Positions 1 to 7,020 of a stretch of DNA of 16,303 bases are shown piece after piece. Position 1 is the first letter of the stretch. Every line of letters begins with the position of its first letter. The position numbers and the translations under genes were made by a program. Below the pieces are notes generated by a model. It saw only the letters and a list, made by a program, of their open reading frames with translations, searched no databases and was not told the origin of the DNA. Source of the stretch: Oscillospiraceae bacterium (lineage in GTDB: Bacteria; Bacillota; Clostridia; Oscillospirales; Ruminococcaceae); assembly GCA_020024475.1 (NCBI GenBank), contig JAHHTS010000048.1:1-16303 (forward strand), written 5' to 3'.

Positions 1-36
1 CGGCAAAACCATGAGATAGATTAATATAAAACGAAA

Positions 37-420
37 ATGATTTTTAATAACCGACTGGAAACAACAAGACTTAAGAACTTGATTGCATGGCAAAGCCATA
101 TCATCGGTTGTCTCAGTTTCCTGCTACTCAAAACGAGCGACATCTTCCGTAAGGCGGTACACAGTATCATCCGTTTCGCCCGTGATTATTACAAGCCACG
201 TTTTGATACGGAACAAGTGTCGGACATCAAGAGTGCCCTTAACCTGTTCGGGGATGACAGACAATCACATCAGGCAGCAGGGGATTTCCTGTATTTCACA
301 GCCAGGCAAAAGGGCGAGTTTGACAACCGGGAGCAAATCGAAGCCAGACGGGAAGTTGACAATGTGGTGGAAGGAAATTACGACCAACAGCAGAAAAGAG
401 GATTCTCGATGAGGAGGTAA
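37..420 (+). CDS. Short protein resembling the C-terminal tail of a Bacteroides mobilization protein; probable remnant
   Basis: The frame is closed upstream by TAA at 22-24, so ATG 37 is the first start; only an A-rich stretch precedes it and there is no Shine-Dalgarno. A hydrophobic segment lies near residues 17-35. A soluble part follows with recognisable pieces such as FARDYYKPRF, LNLFGDD, QAAGDFLYFTARQKG and EVDNVVEGNYD. From memory this pattern resembles the tail of large relaxase/mobilization proteins of Bacteroides conjugative elements, which would make this a gene end whose catalytic N-terminus is gone; that match is recalled, not computed. The stretch is richer in G+C than everything to its right. 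It is convergent with the minus-strand block. A second plus-strand frame over the same bases (83-412) looks like a shadow. Confidence 0.45.
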   Translation: MIFNNRLETTRLKNLIAWQSHIIGCLSFLLLKTSDIFRKAVHSIIRFARDYYKPRFDTEQVSDIKSALNLFGDDRQSHQAAGDFLYFTARQKGEFDNREQIEARREVDNVVEGNYDQQQKRGFSMRR

Positions 421-428
421 TCAATAAA

Positions 429-475
429 ACCAATGGGATTGAATCCTAAAATTATTGCGAAACAGTCCCATTGGT
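429..475. terminator. Inverted repeat between convergent genes, probable terminator
   Basis: ACCAATGGGA (429-438) and TCCCATTGGT (466-475) are perfect 10-bp arms around a 27-nt spacer. On the minus strand the second arm runs straight into TTTTATTG, giving a stem followed by a short T-run four bases after the DUF3883 stop codon. On the plus strand a T6 run comes only about 11 bases after the stem. It most likely ends the minus-strand operon and may also act on the plus-strand ORF. The long loop lowers confidence. Confidence 0.5.
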
Positions 476-478
476 GGA

Positions 479-1645
479 TTATATCTTTTTTAAATGTATT
501 TTGTAATGAACAGGTATAAGTGCAACTTTGTCCTTTTCTAAAAAAGGATTACCCCAATCCAATATAACAGGTTTGGCAGCATTAGGCTTAAAAACTATAT
601 AGATATGGTAACTATCTCCATATTTAGATGCAGTAGCAAATTCATTTGCAGTTAAATAGATATGAAAGTCTTTGGAAGATAGGTTCGTTGACTTCACTTC
701 TATATAGATTGGTGTTTCATCCTCCGCATAAGAGAGTATATCATAGCCAAGAGAGTCATTCTTCAATGACTGCTGTATTGGTTTCTTTTTTATTTTTAGT
801 CGTTGTAGCTTATCCATCTCATACCGCATTACTACATATTCCCCTCGTTCACCTAATTTTGCTCGACTTTCCTGTTGGGATAAATAATCCCCTTTCCCAT
901 GTCCTAAAACTTCTATTTGATCGTCAACCGAAACAAAATTCCCTGAAACGAATTCGGCAGTTTCAAAATATTCACCAATGTCTTCAGACTCTTTAGGAGA
1001 ACCAGGGTATTTATTATAAAGGAAATAGGAAAACGCATGAAGTGGCCATTTTGACATCGTAGAATTTGAATTTCTAAAATTTACCAGTATTTGACGCTTC
1101 TCTATAATATCTGTTTTAGACGTTACCTTATGATCAAGGTCAAGACGATGAATATAATAGTCTAAATGCGCTTCGCTGAAGATACTCAGATACTTTTCGG
1201 GAAAATAAGTGGCAAGGATTTTTCCCTTAAACATCGGTGAAAGAAAAGATTGGCGAATAGAATCTATATCGTCATTCTCACCAGCAATAATAAGTTTCAC
1301 TAAAGCTTTCCGAAGATGTTTGAATGATTCTTCAGGAGTTCCATAATTCCAATTATGAGTGATTACATAATCACTTTGCTCTTGGCTGTAATATATACCA
1401 AACTTACGAGCTGAACCTCCTTTTATAAGCCCATACGCTCCTAATGTATGCTCAAGAGCGTAACAAAAAATATTTGCTGATTTATTTTTACCCTCAACAT
1501 ATTCATCAATATCCATGTTACGAATATGGTTAATAGTAAAATGGCTTACAAAATCTTGGCGTTTCTTTTCCGTTTCTTTGAAAATTAATTTGTATAGTTT
1601 CAAATCAAATGATTTGATAGTGTCGTTGAGTTCACTTGTATTCAT
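479..1645 (-). CDS. DUF3883 (NOV C-terminal type) domain protein, probable PD-(D/E)XK-fold defence nuclease
   Basis: The protein has 388 residues. Its C-terminal part (about 262-355) shows the DUF3883 pattern: GERGEYVV near 266, GYDI with D302, then YIEVKST with E316 and K318, followed by the TANEFATASKYGD stretch. That D-x(n)-E-x-K layout is the restriction-endonuclease-like core; whether it cuts is inferred. The N-terminal part (about 1-215) contains SPMFKGKILATYFPEKYL and IFSEAHLDYY, which resembles the N-terminal specificity region of some McrB-like and other DUF3883-linked restriction proteins; I hold that loosely. DUF3883 is common in restriction and anti-phage proteins. It is the last gene of the block, 65 bp after the metallophosphoesterase, so it could be co-transcribed or have its own promoter; I found no full Bacteroides promoter in the gap. 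No signal peptide, so cytoplasmic. Confidence 0.75.
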   Translation of the reverse strand: MNTSELNDTIKSFDLKLYKLIFKETEKKRQDFVSHFTINHIRNMDIDEYVEGKNKSANIFCYALEHTLGAYGLIKGGSARKFGIYYSQEQSDYVITHNWNYGTPEESFKHLRKALVKLIIAGENDDIDSIRQSFLSPMFKGKILATYFPEKYLSIFSEAHLDYYIHRLDLDHKVTSKTDIIEKRQILVNFRNSNSTMSKWPLHAFSYFLYNKYPGSPKESEDIGEYFETAEFVSGNFVSVDDQIEVLGHGKGDYLSQQESRAKLGERGEYVVMRYEMDKLQRLKIKKKPIQQSLKNDSLGYDILSYAEDETPIYIEVKSTNLSSKDFHIYLTANEFATASKYGDSYHIYIVFKPNAAKPVILDWGNPFLEKDKVALIPVHYKIHLKKI

Positions 1646-1710
1646 GAATAAAATTTGTTTTATGATAAAATCGAAATATTCTTAAAACTACAAAATACCA
1701 TTGTCAGTGT

Positions 1711-2304
1711 TCATATTGAAAGAGTATGGTAGGATTGTATAGATTGGTAAATTCCACTGATAATTGCCGAATTCACATATGTTATAGTTCCGAGTTTTAT
1801 TTGTCCATTGTTGGCATGTATGTGACCGAAAAGATGAAGACTGGGCTTTATTTCGGAGATTTTTACTAATAATTCTTCAGAACCATAGTGTATGTTGTCA
1901 TCAAAATCAAGGATGCCATAAGGTGGATTGTGTGTAATTAGCACATCTATGTCTTTTGGAATTTTTGCGATGTTACGACTTTGACTGTCTGTTACGCAAT
2001 CCTCCAGAAACATAGACACACCATAAAATTTCACATCAGCAATCTCCACACTGGAGTTGCATAGATAATGTACATTTTCATCAAGACCATCAATGTTGGC
2101 TCCATAAAGACAATCGTCATGGTTGCCACATATGAAGATTTTGTGAAGATATGGGAGGTCACAAAACCATTCAAGAAAATCAAAAGCCTCGGCTTCCGAA
2201 CCTGTCAAGGTAAAATCTCCGGAATGAACCAGAACATCAGCTTCGGGCAATTTTGTCATTTCCGCATGATGTCCATGTGTATCGGATATATGGAGTATTT
2301 TCAT
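1711..2304 (-). CDS. Small calcineurin-like metallophosphoesterase, MPPED2-like
   Basis: This 197-residue protein carries the full set of metallophosphoesterase motifs: D8-T-H10, G29-D30, G60-N-H-D63, T124-H125 and G160-H-I-H163. These residues normally hold two metal ions and position the phosphoester. The spacing and wording (SDTHGHH, LVHSGDF, DLPYLHKIFICGNHD) are those of the MPPED1/MPPED2-type group, which in animals includes class III cyclic-nucleotide phosphodiesterases; the bacterial members have little assigned function. There is no signal peptide. It starts 12 bp after the stop of the beta-CASP gene, so the two are almost certainly co-translated. A role in cutting a nucleotide or nucleic-acid end is inferred from the neighbourhood. 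Fold assignment is near certain, substrate unknown. Confidence 0.88.
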   Translation of the reverse strand: MKILHISDTHGHHAEMTKLPEADVLVHSGDFTLTGSEAEAFDFLEWFCDLPYLHKIFICGNHDDCLYGANIDGLDENVHYLCNSSVEIADVKFYGVSMFLEDCVTDSQSRNIAKIPKDIDVLITHNPPYGILDFDDNIHYGSEELLVKISEIKPSLHLFGHIHANNGQIKLGTITYVNSAIISGIYQSIQSYHTLSI

Positions 2305-2316
2305 CTAAGAGAACTT

Positions 2317-3567
2317 TTATAATGTTATAGAATTACCATCTTGTATAAGGATCACCGTCCATCGGCTACAGAACTGTTTGGCAAATATCTCTGGTGCATC
2401 GGTATGCATAGGGATTATTGCTTTTGGAGAAAGTCGTGCAAAGAGACTCTGAAGACTTTCCATATCACAGTGCCCACTGGTATGTCGATAAAGATATCCC
2501 TTCCCAAGGGACATCGCAAGATGCTCGTTATAAGATGGCGATGACGGGTTGTTTACATATCCATTCCACATAGATAGATAGCATTGTTTAGGTTCGCCTG
2601 GCAATTTATTTATAAGGTAATTCAGTCGAGGATTACTTCTGGCTATCAATACATATCCTTTTTCTCTAAGAAAATCAATGAACTTATCACAGACAAGATG
2701 TTGGCTTGTATTATTTTCATCGTACATTAAAACCATCGGTTCATATTTTCCATAATTATAGAGTTTGGCCTCTGACCAAATGTGATCATTGTTGACAACT
2801 GTATCCATAATACGCTTTTGATAAGAGTCCACTATAAAAGGAATCCTAACCCGTAATGCCGCATGATACAGTGAAAACAAGCGATCAATATTAGTTGAGG
2901 ACATATATACGATGTTGAATTTATGCTGCCTAAAATCCTTCTCGAATTGTTGTTGCAACTTACGCTCGGTTTGCAAGGTAGCCTTTGAACGCTTGACATT
3001 GGTTCCCTCGCAAACCACATAATCAACCTTTCCTATCAATTTATCAATCACCTCAAGCAATTTTTTGCCACGGAATCCGTGTGTGCGAAAATCGCCAGTA
3101 TGAAATACCTTTATATCGTTAGTCTCAATCTTGAAAGCATAGGAGTCAAAGGCCGAATGGTCTATGTCTATTGGCATTATCCTGAACGAACCGAAGTCGA
3201 ATGGTTTTCCTGCTTCAAAAGGAATTGCCTTTTCAAGACGCTTAAGTAAAATCGAATGTTTACTATCAATGTATTTCAATTGATTGGTGGCTATTTTTTG
3301 AATCTCAAGACCCAATTCCCCCATAAAGATAGGCACATCACTGGGAATCTGATGAATATTACCTATATGGTCACCATGATAATGAGTAATAAGCATGGCA
3401 CTTCTCGAAATATCCCCTGTTGTTAGTCCATCAATATTAAGTGGCTCGGATATGGGCGTGCCTGGTAACTGTTCGCCGAAATCGACAAACAGTCGCCAAC
3501 CTTTATGTTCATATTCTGTTACTGAGCCTCCAATCTGGTTTGCCCCGCGATGAATCGTTATTTTCAT
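2317..3567 (-). CDS. Beta-CASP metallo-beta-lactamase hydrolase, RNase J-like core
   Basis: This 416-residue protein begins with a GANQIGGS segment and has the metal-binding signature H62-Y-H64-G-D66-H67, a further H137 and H156-T-G-D159, as in MBL nucleases. An EGTN segment follows near 190, then a region of about 150 residues in the beta-CASP position. The end carries H362-T-S-G-H366 and I-P-M-H388, the layout seen in RNase J and related RNA/DNA processing enzymes. At 416 residues it lacks the C-terminal extension of typical RNase J (about 550 residues), so it is unlikely to be the housekeeping enzyme. Its ATG overlaps the stop of the PD-(D/E)XK-like gene by 4 bp (3564-3567). A nuclease on RNA or DNA ends is the likely activity; the target is unknown. 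Confidence 0.85.
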   Translation of the reverse strand: MKITIHRGANQIGGSVTEYEHKGWRLFVDFGEQLPGTPISEPLNIDGLTTGDISRSAMLITHYHGDHIGNIHQIPSDVPIFMGELGLEIQKIATNQLKYIDSKHSILLKRLEKAIPFEAGKPFDFGSFRIMPIDIDHSAFDSYAFKIETNDIKVFHTGDFRTHGFRGKKLLEVIDKLIGKVDYVVCEGTNVKRSKATLQTERKLQQQFEKDFRQHKFNIVYMSSTNIDRLFSLYHAALRVRIPFIVDSYQKRIMDTVVNNDHIWSEAKLYNYGKYEPMVLMYDENNTSQHLVCDKFIDFLREKGYVLIARSNPRLNYLINKLPGEPKQCYLSMWNGYVNNPSSPSYNEHLAMSLGKGYLYRHTSGHCDMESLQSLFARLSPKAIIPMHTDAPEIFAKQFCSRWTVILIQDGNSITL

Positions 3568-4547
3568 AGTACATAGTCGTATAATGTCTCTTGCAATATA
3601 TCATCAATATTAAAGTTCGTTGGGTTCTGCACTTTCTTAAATAGAAACCTGATAGAAAAAGGAGGGTTATTTTCAACGTCGATTTCCACTTCTTTCATGG
3701 CGTTTTTCTTAGATACACATGCCGAGGTTTTCCCACCCCAATTCTCACGCAAGTCATTGAAAAGATATCTCCCCATTGTCTCTTTGGGATTTTGTTTGCT
3801 ATTATTATCCCATAGCGTTATTACATAAAATTCTATCTTCTCCGAAAAATCAAAAGGCTGTTCCAAGAGCCTTTCAGGAATATTTACACCAATCTGATGT
3901 AAGTTATGAAGTTGGCATACTATTTCCCGACGGAGATTCTCCAAACATTCCGGATTTTGGGAAAATGTCTTGAAATCCATAATATGCTTCACTATGCCTG
4001 ACGTCCCAGCTATTGCAGACGAGTTATACTTTAGTTCTATTATCGCAACTCGGTGGGGAGTTCCCTTTGAAACAGCAATAATATCAAACCTACCATTAAA
4101 TTTCTGGTGTATAAGTTTCTGGACAATAAACGATTGTCGGTATTCTATATCTACACAGAACCATTCGGAATCAAAATTGGAATTGTTCTTGGATACAAGA
4201 GTGTGCTGTGCTTTCTTCTCTGAGGTACCTCGACTTAAACTGTTTGCTTTTATGTCTTTGATTTTCGTACATATTTCCTCAATCTTATATTGATGTTCTT
4301 CCCCAGTATGCTTTCCTGACATATAGAAATCGTTTACATTGCACAACAATTCTCCCTTTCTGTTCAAGTGTACCATTGCAACCTTGTCTGCAAGGTGATA
4401 AATGCTGATGGCGTTGTTGCGAATACATGCCAACAAATCCTTATCCTTTTTTACAAGAGTACACAAAGTCGATTCTTTGAACTGTTCTGCTAGTGTTTCG
4501 CTTATGCCACGCAAATACGGTTCCTTACTTTCTTTTGCTATTTTCAT
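3564..4547 (-). CDS. Unrecognised protein with a PD-(D/E)XK-like nuclease core
   Basis: I do not recognise the family of this 327-residue protein. Around residues 128-175 it shows a pattern typical of PD-(D/E)XK nucleases: an acidic position in VDIEY (E135), then GRFDIIAV with D155, and a hydrophobic strand ending in AIIELKY with E171 and K173. The spacing D155 to E171-x-K173 fits the fold, though some proteins with this core have lost activity or bind only. The first 100 residues look like a separate small domain (NAISIYHLADKVAMVHLNRK resembles a beta-rich segment). It starts 6 bp after the abiEii-like gene stop and overlaps the beta-CASP gene by 4 bp, so it is the link between the AbiE pair and the hydrolase genes. 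No signal peptide or membrane segment. Confidence 0.6.
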   Translation of the reverse strand: MKIAKESKEPYLRGISETLAEQFKESTLCTLVKKDKDLLACIRNNAISIYHLADKVAMVHLNRKGELLCNVNDFYMSGKHTGEEHQYKIEEICTKIKDIKANSLSRGTSEKKAQHTLVSKNNSNFDSEWFCVDIEYRQSFIVQKLIHQKFNGRFDIIAVSKGTPHRVAIIELKYNSSAIAGTSGIVKHIMDFKTFSQNPECLENLRREIVCQLHNLHQIGVNIPERLLEQPFDFSEKIEFYVITLWDNNSKQNPKETMGRYLFNDLRENWGGKTSACVSKKNAMKEVEIDVENNPPFSIRFLFKKVQNPTNFNIDDILQETLYDYVL

Positions 4548-4553
4548 ACTTCT

Positions 4554-5573
4554 CTAACAGTGTTTTACCTTGTCATTCAAAATCTTAAGACTATTCACTA
4601 GATTTTCAAAAGAAACAGATTCTCCGTATATCATATGCAAACGCATATTCTCATAATCAGCTTTCCATTGATTAATAATAGAAGCCGGAGGAACAATGTT
4701 CAGCGCATTCGGATAAAGAGTATCGTAGTCAAATCCACGCAAGCCGATGAATGTACGACGATGTTCCACCACTTGACGGTAAAGTTGTTTATCATGGATG
4801 GCTCTTTCTGCAATAGGCGTTTTTAATATCTGACCAATATCGTACATATGCCGTGACATGCGTTCCACTCGAATCAAATCTTTTGGTTTGGCAAATTCTT
4901 CATGCAATAAGAATATCTTTTCAAGGAATGTGCGTTCGGGAAGAACAGCCCGAACATTAAACTTTGGTTCGACAAAAGGTGCCTTGGGATAAACTTGGTC
5001 AATCATTGAGTCAAGAGGCACTTCATTTACAAGCTCACTCATAGACCTTCCATTCACTTCCACTTTTACTTTTGGTAAGACATAGAGTCCGTTTTCTCCA
5101 TCAATCGAAAATGTCAGAACAGAATCGTAGCTGATATTTATAGTTTCTGGATCAGTAGTAGAAATAGGGGTAATATCCACATTCACCTGAAATTTGTCTT
5201 TTGGTATACCATTTTTATGCAACTGCTCGGCAATGTCGTATTGCATGGTCTCTCTTACGAAAGAACACATCGCACGTCGCACTTTATCGCTGATTTGTGT
5301 TTTCGACAAAGATCCACTGAAATCTAGATATTCTCTATCTATGGCAATGTCTATATCTTCCGAAAACCAGTTAATCAGATGCCAGCACTTACTCAACGAT
5401 ATTCCTCCTTTGAAAGACAGATGTCTGGTGTACGGAAGGCAGAACATGGCTCAAAGGACTGATGTTACCCACCAGTCCTTTTCTATTACCTCACGCTGCC
5501 GTATGTTCAGTTCCGTAGAAACACGGTCAAGCACATCCGTACGGTCTTCTTTTGACAAATCAATAAATTTCAT
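4554..5573 (-). pseudogene. abiEii: AbiEii-like nucleotidyltransferase toxin, interrupted by an in-frame stop
   Basis: Reading from ATG 5573, which overlaps the AbiEi stop as ATGA, gives 40 residues ending in DWWVTSVL, then TGA (5453-5451), then the rest of the protein in the same frame. AbiEii proteins normally read through this point (EKDWWVT..L, then K or R, A..F..P), so the stop looks like a nonsense change, perhaps CGA to TGA. After it comes the nucleotidyltransferase signature FKGGISLSK...FSEDIDI (G56, G57, E72-D73-I-D75). Two positions differ from the form I remember: I58 where Thr or Ser is usual, and W69 where Arg is usual. The remaining C-terminal region is intact to the stop. A product from ATG 5447 (297 residues) would lack the first 42 residues but keep the DxD motif. 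Family assignment is confident; activity is doubtful. Confidence 0.8.
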
Positions 5574-6235
5574 CGTTGCAATATCATTTTTACCCATGTC
5601 GGAGCTAGTACAATATCATGATTGAAGTCTTGTTCCGAAACATGTTCTGTTATCATATTCTTTATTTTTATTTTTTGCTCTTCTGTTATCAACTTCTCGC
5701 CAATTTCTCGCATGGCAAGCACGATCAGTTGCATCAGCTTTGATTGGTAAGCGAAATTACCCAAATCGTTACTATGGCGGAATATGATGCTTTTCCCATC
5801 ACCAAATTTAATCTGCCGTGCAGAACCGTCCGTTATATAGATGATATTTGCTGGAACTTGCGTAGATAGCCCAAGTTTATTGAGTGCGTAAGATCCGGTC
5901 GGTATAATACGGGCATTATCCCTCTGAGCTATCTTCTGAGCAATGGCATCCAATGAAGGTTCTCGTAACGTCCCATCCCACTTATCGTACATCGGCTCAT
6001 AATAAATACCTTTGGCAAAACGGTACAACTTTCCATTACGACACAAACGAGTTAATCCCGAACGAACTGCATCGGGAGTACCATGCGTCACGAAATCATC
6101 AGGAATGAAAATTGTTCCATCCTTTGCTTGTTCCCCCATATCATACATAGCCTTGTAAGAACTGTTTGCACCCATAGTTTGAATTTTGCCATAAAAATAC
6201 TCATCTTTTGTGGCAATACTCCACTCTTGTAGCAT
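5570..6235 (-). CDS. abiEi: AbiEi-like antitoxin and transcriptional regulator (DUF6088 type)
   Basis: The 221-residue protein has a winged-helix N-terminal region (FIPDDFVTHGTPDAVRSGL, RLCRNGKLYRFAKGIYYEP, about residues 42-81). An AbiEi antitoxin region follows, with IIPTGSYALNKLGLSTQVP at about 111-129 and IYITDG just after. In AbiE systems this protein binds DNA to repress its own operon and neutralises AbiEii. It heads the operon and overlaps the toxin gene by 4 bp. Two starts are possible: ATG 6235 and ATG 6175 (residue 21, MGANSSYKAMY). Homologues I recall begin close to the second, but neither has a clear ribosome binding site. The gene is intact while its toxin partner is broken, so it may persist as the regulator of the downstream genes. 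Confidence 0.85.
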   Translation of the reverse strand: MLQEWSIATKDEYFYGKIQTMGANSSYKAMYDMGEQAKDGTIFIPDDFVTHGTPDAVRSGLTRLCRNGKLYRFAKGIYYEPMYDKWDGTLREPSLDAIAQKIAQRDNARIIPTGSYALNKLGLSTQVPANIIYITDGSARQIKFGDGKSIIFRHSNDLGNFAYQSKLMQLIVLAMREIGEKLITEEQKIKIKNMITEHVSEQDFNHDIVLAPTWVKMILQR

Positions 6236-6284
6236 TTATTTTCTATATACTTATGATTTTCTTGATAATGTCATTGTAAGCGAA

Positions 6285-6306
6285 GTATCAGCGGATACAA
6301 ATGATA
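6285..6306 (-). promoter_or_regulatory. Possible operator/promoter region of the AbiEi-led operon
   Basis: GTATC (6285-6289) and GATAC (6294-6298) form a small inverted repeat around AGCG. Directly next to it, minus-strand TATCATTTG (6306-6298) is one base too long to match the Bacteroides -7 box TAnnTTTG. AbiEi proteins bind inverted repeats in their own promoters, and this lies about 50 bp before the first AbiEi start. The arms are short and could be chance. Confidence 0.2.
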
Positions 6307-6915
6307 AACCGTTCTATATCAAAAGACGTTCCTGAAACAACCACACATGTACGATCATTGTATGGACTATTCAAAACTATTAATGAATATTCTGTAAGAT
6401 TACTTTGGATATTCGCACTAAAATTCTGAATTTATTGTACATTTGTACTGGCTTAGACAATGAGCCAAAATAGAAGTGGAATATCGGAAACTAACTGCAC
6501 CGAAAAAGAAGAAACCGCTCGTATTGATACCTTGAATAAGTTAAAAACCAATAAAAGCGTTAAATCTTCACCCTTTAGAACGTGCCTTTAAAGGTTACGA
6601 CCATATTTATGACTTATTGCTTACAAATTATTGAGTAATAACTGGTTGTAAATACTCGAAACAATAAGGTCCAGTCATAATTGATGGCAAAAATTACAAT
6701 ATTAGATATAATAAAGTAGCCAACCGCTATTACCCTGCACAATGGAATCAAAGCTCCTCAAGAAAGGAAAAATATTTCAAGCAAATCCCTTACCACATAT
6801 CTATATACATGAAATTCAAATATTAGTGTATCATATCATTTAAACAAAACATAGCCAAGGGTTTTATGCGTATCCCCAACCAAGCTCATTAGGCAATGCC
6901 TAAATAGGAATTTAT

Positions 6916-6960
6916 AAAAATTTAGGGCACACCACAATTCATGACACACCCTAAATCTTT
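6916..6960 (-). terminator. Rho-independent-type terminator of the SusCD operon
   Basis: On the minus strand ATTTAGGG (6956-6949) pairs with CCCTAAAT (6927-6920) around a 21-nt loop, and the stem runs straight into TTTT and an AT-rich stretch. It lies about 65 bp beyond the TlpA-like gene stop at 7021, where the end of this operon is expected. The A-run on the other side of the stem means it could also work on the plus strand. Confidence 0.65.
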
Positions 6961-7020
6961 TAAATCAATTATTAAAAATCAAAACATAAATACTGCCAAG
7001 TATCTAATGCACATAAAAAT

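Larger units (their letters stand above)
6236..7020. other. Gene-poor spacer with broken reading frames
   Basis: About 785 bp separate the defence block from the uptake operon. I see no intact gene. Plus-strand pieces look like decayed coding sequence: a 43-codon ORF at 6460-6591 (starts MSQNRSGISE); a frame-shifted open stretch ending at 6634 (LERAFKGYDHIYDLLLTNY); and a 52-codon open stretch without a start at 6668-6826 (DGKNYNIRYNKVANRYYPAQ). I cannot assign any of them to a family. A TACATTTG (6438-6445), matching the Bacteroides -7 box, lies in front of the first piece but has no TTTG at the proper -33 distance. Confidence 0.5.

Noticed and set aside
83..412. Second plus-strand frame overlapping the 37-420 ORF
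   Set aside because: Rich in Ser, Arg and Thr with no recognisable motif, while the other frame carries the mobilization-like segments.
5194..5625. Plus-strand ORF of 143 codons opposite abiEii
   Set aside because: It lies antisense to a family-matching frame and shows no protein-like features.
6438..6445. TACATTTG as a promoter for the 43-codon ORF at 6460
   Set aside because: It matches the -7 consensus but no TTTG lies 19-21 bp upstream (nearest is about 30 bp away), and the ORF looks like a remnant.
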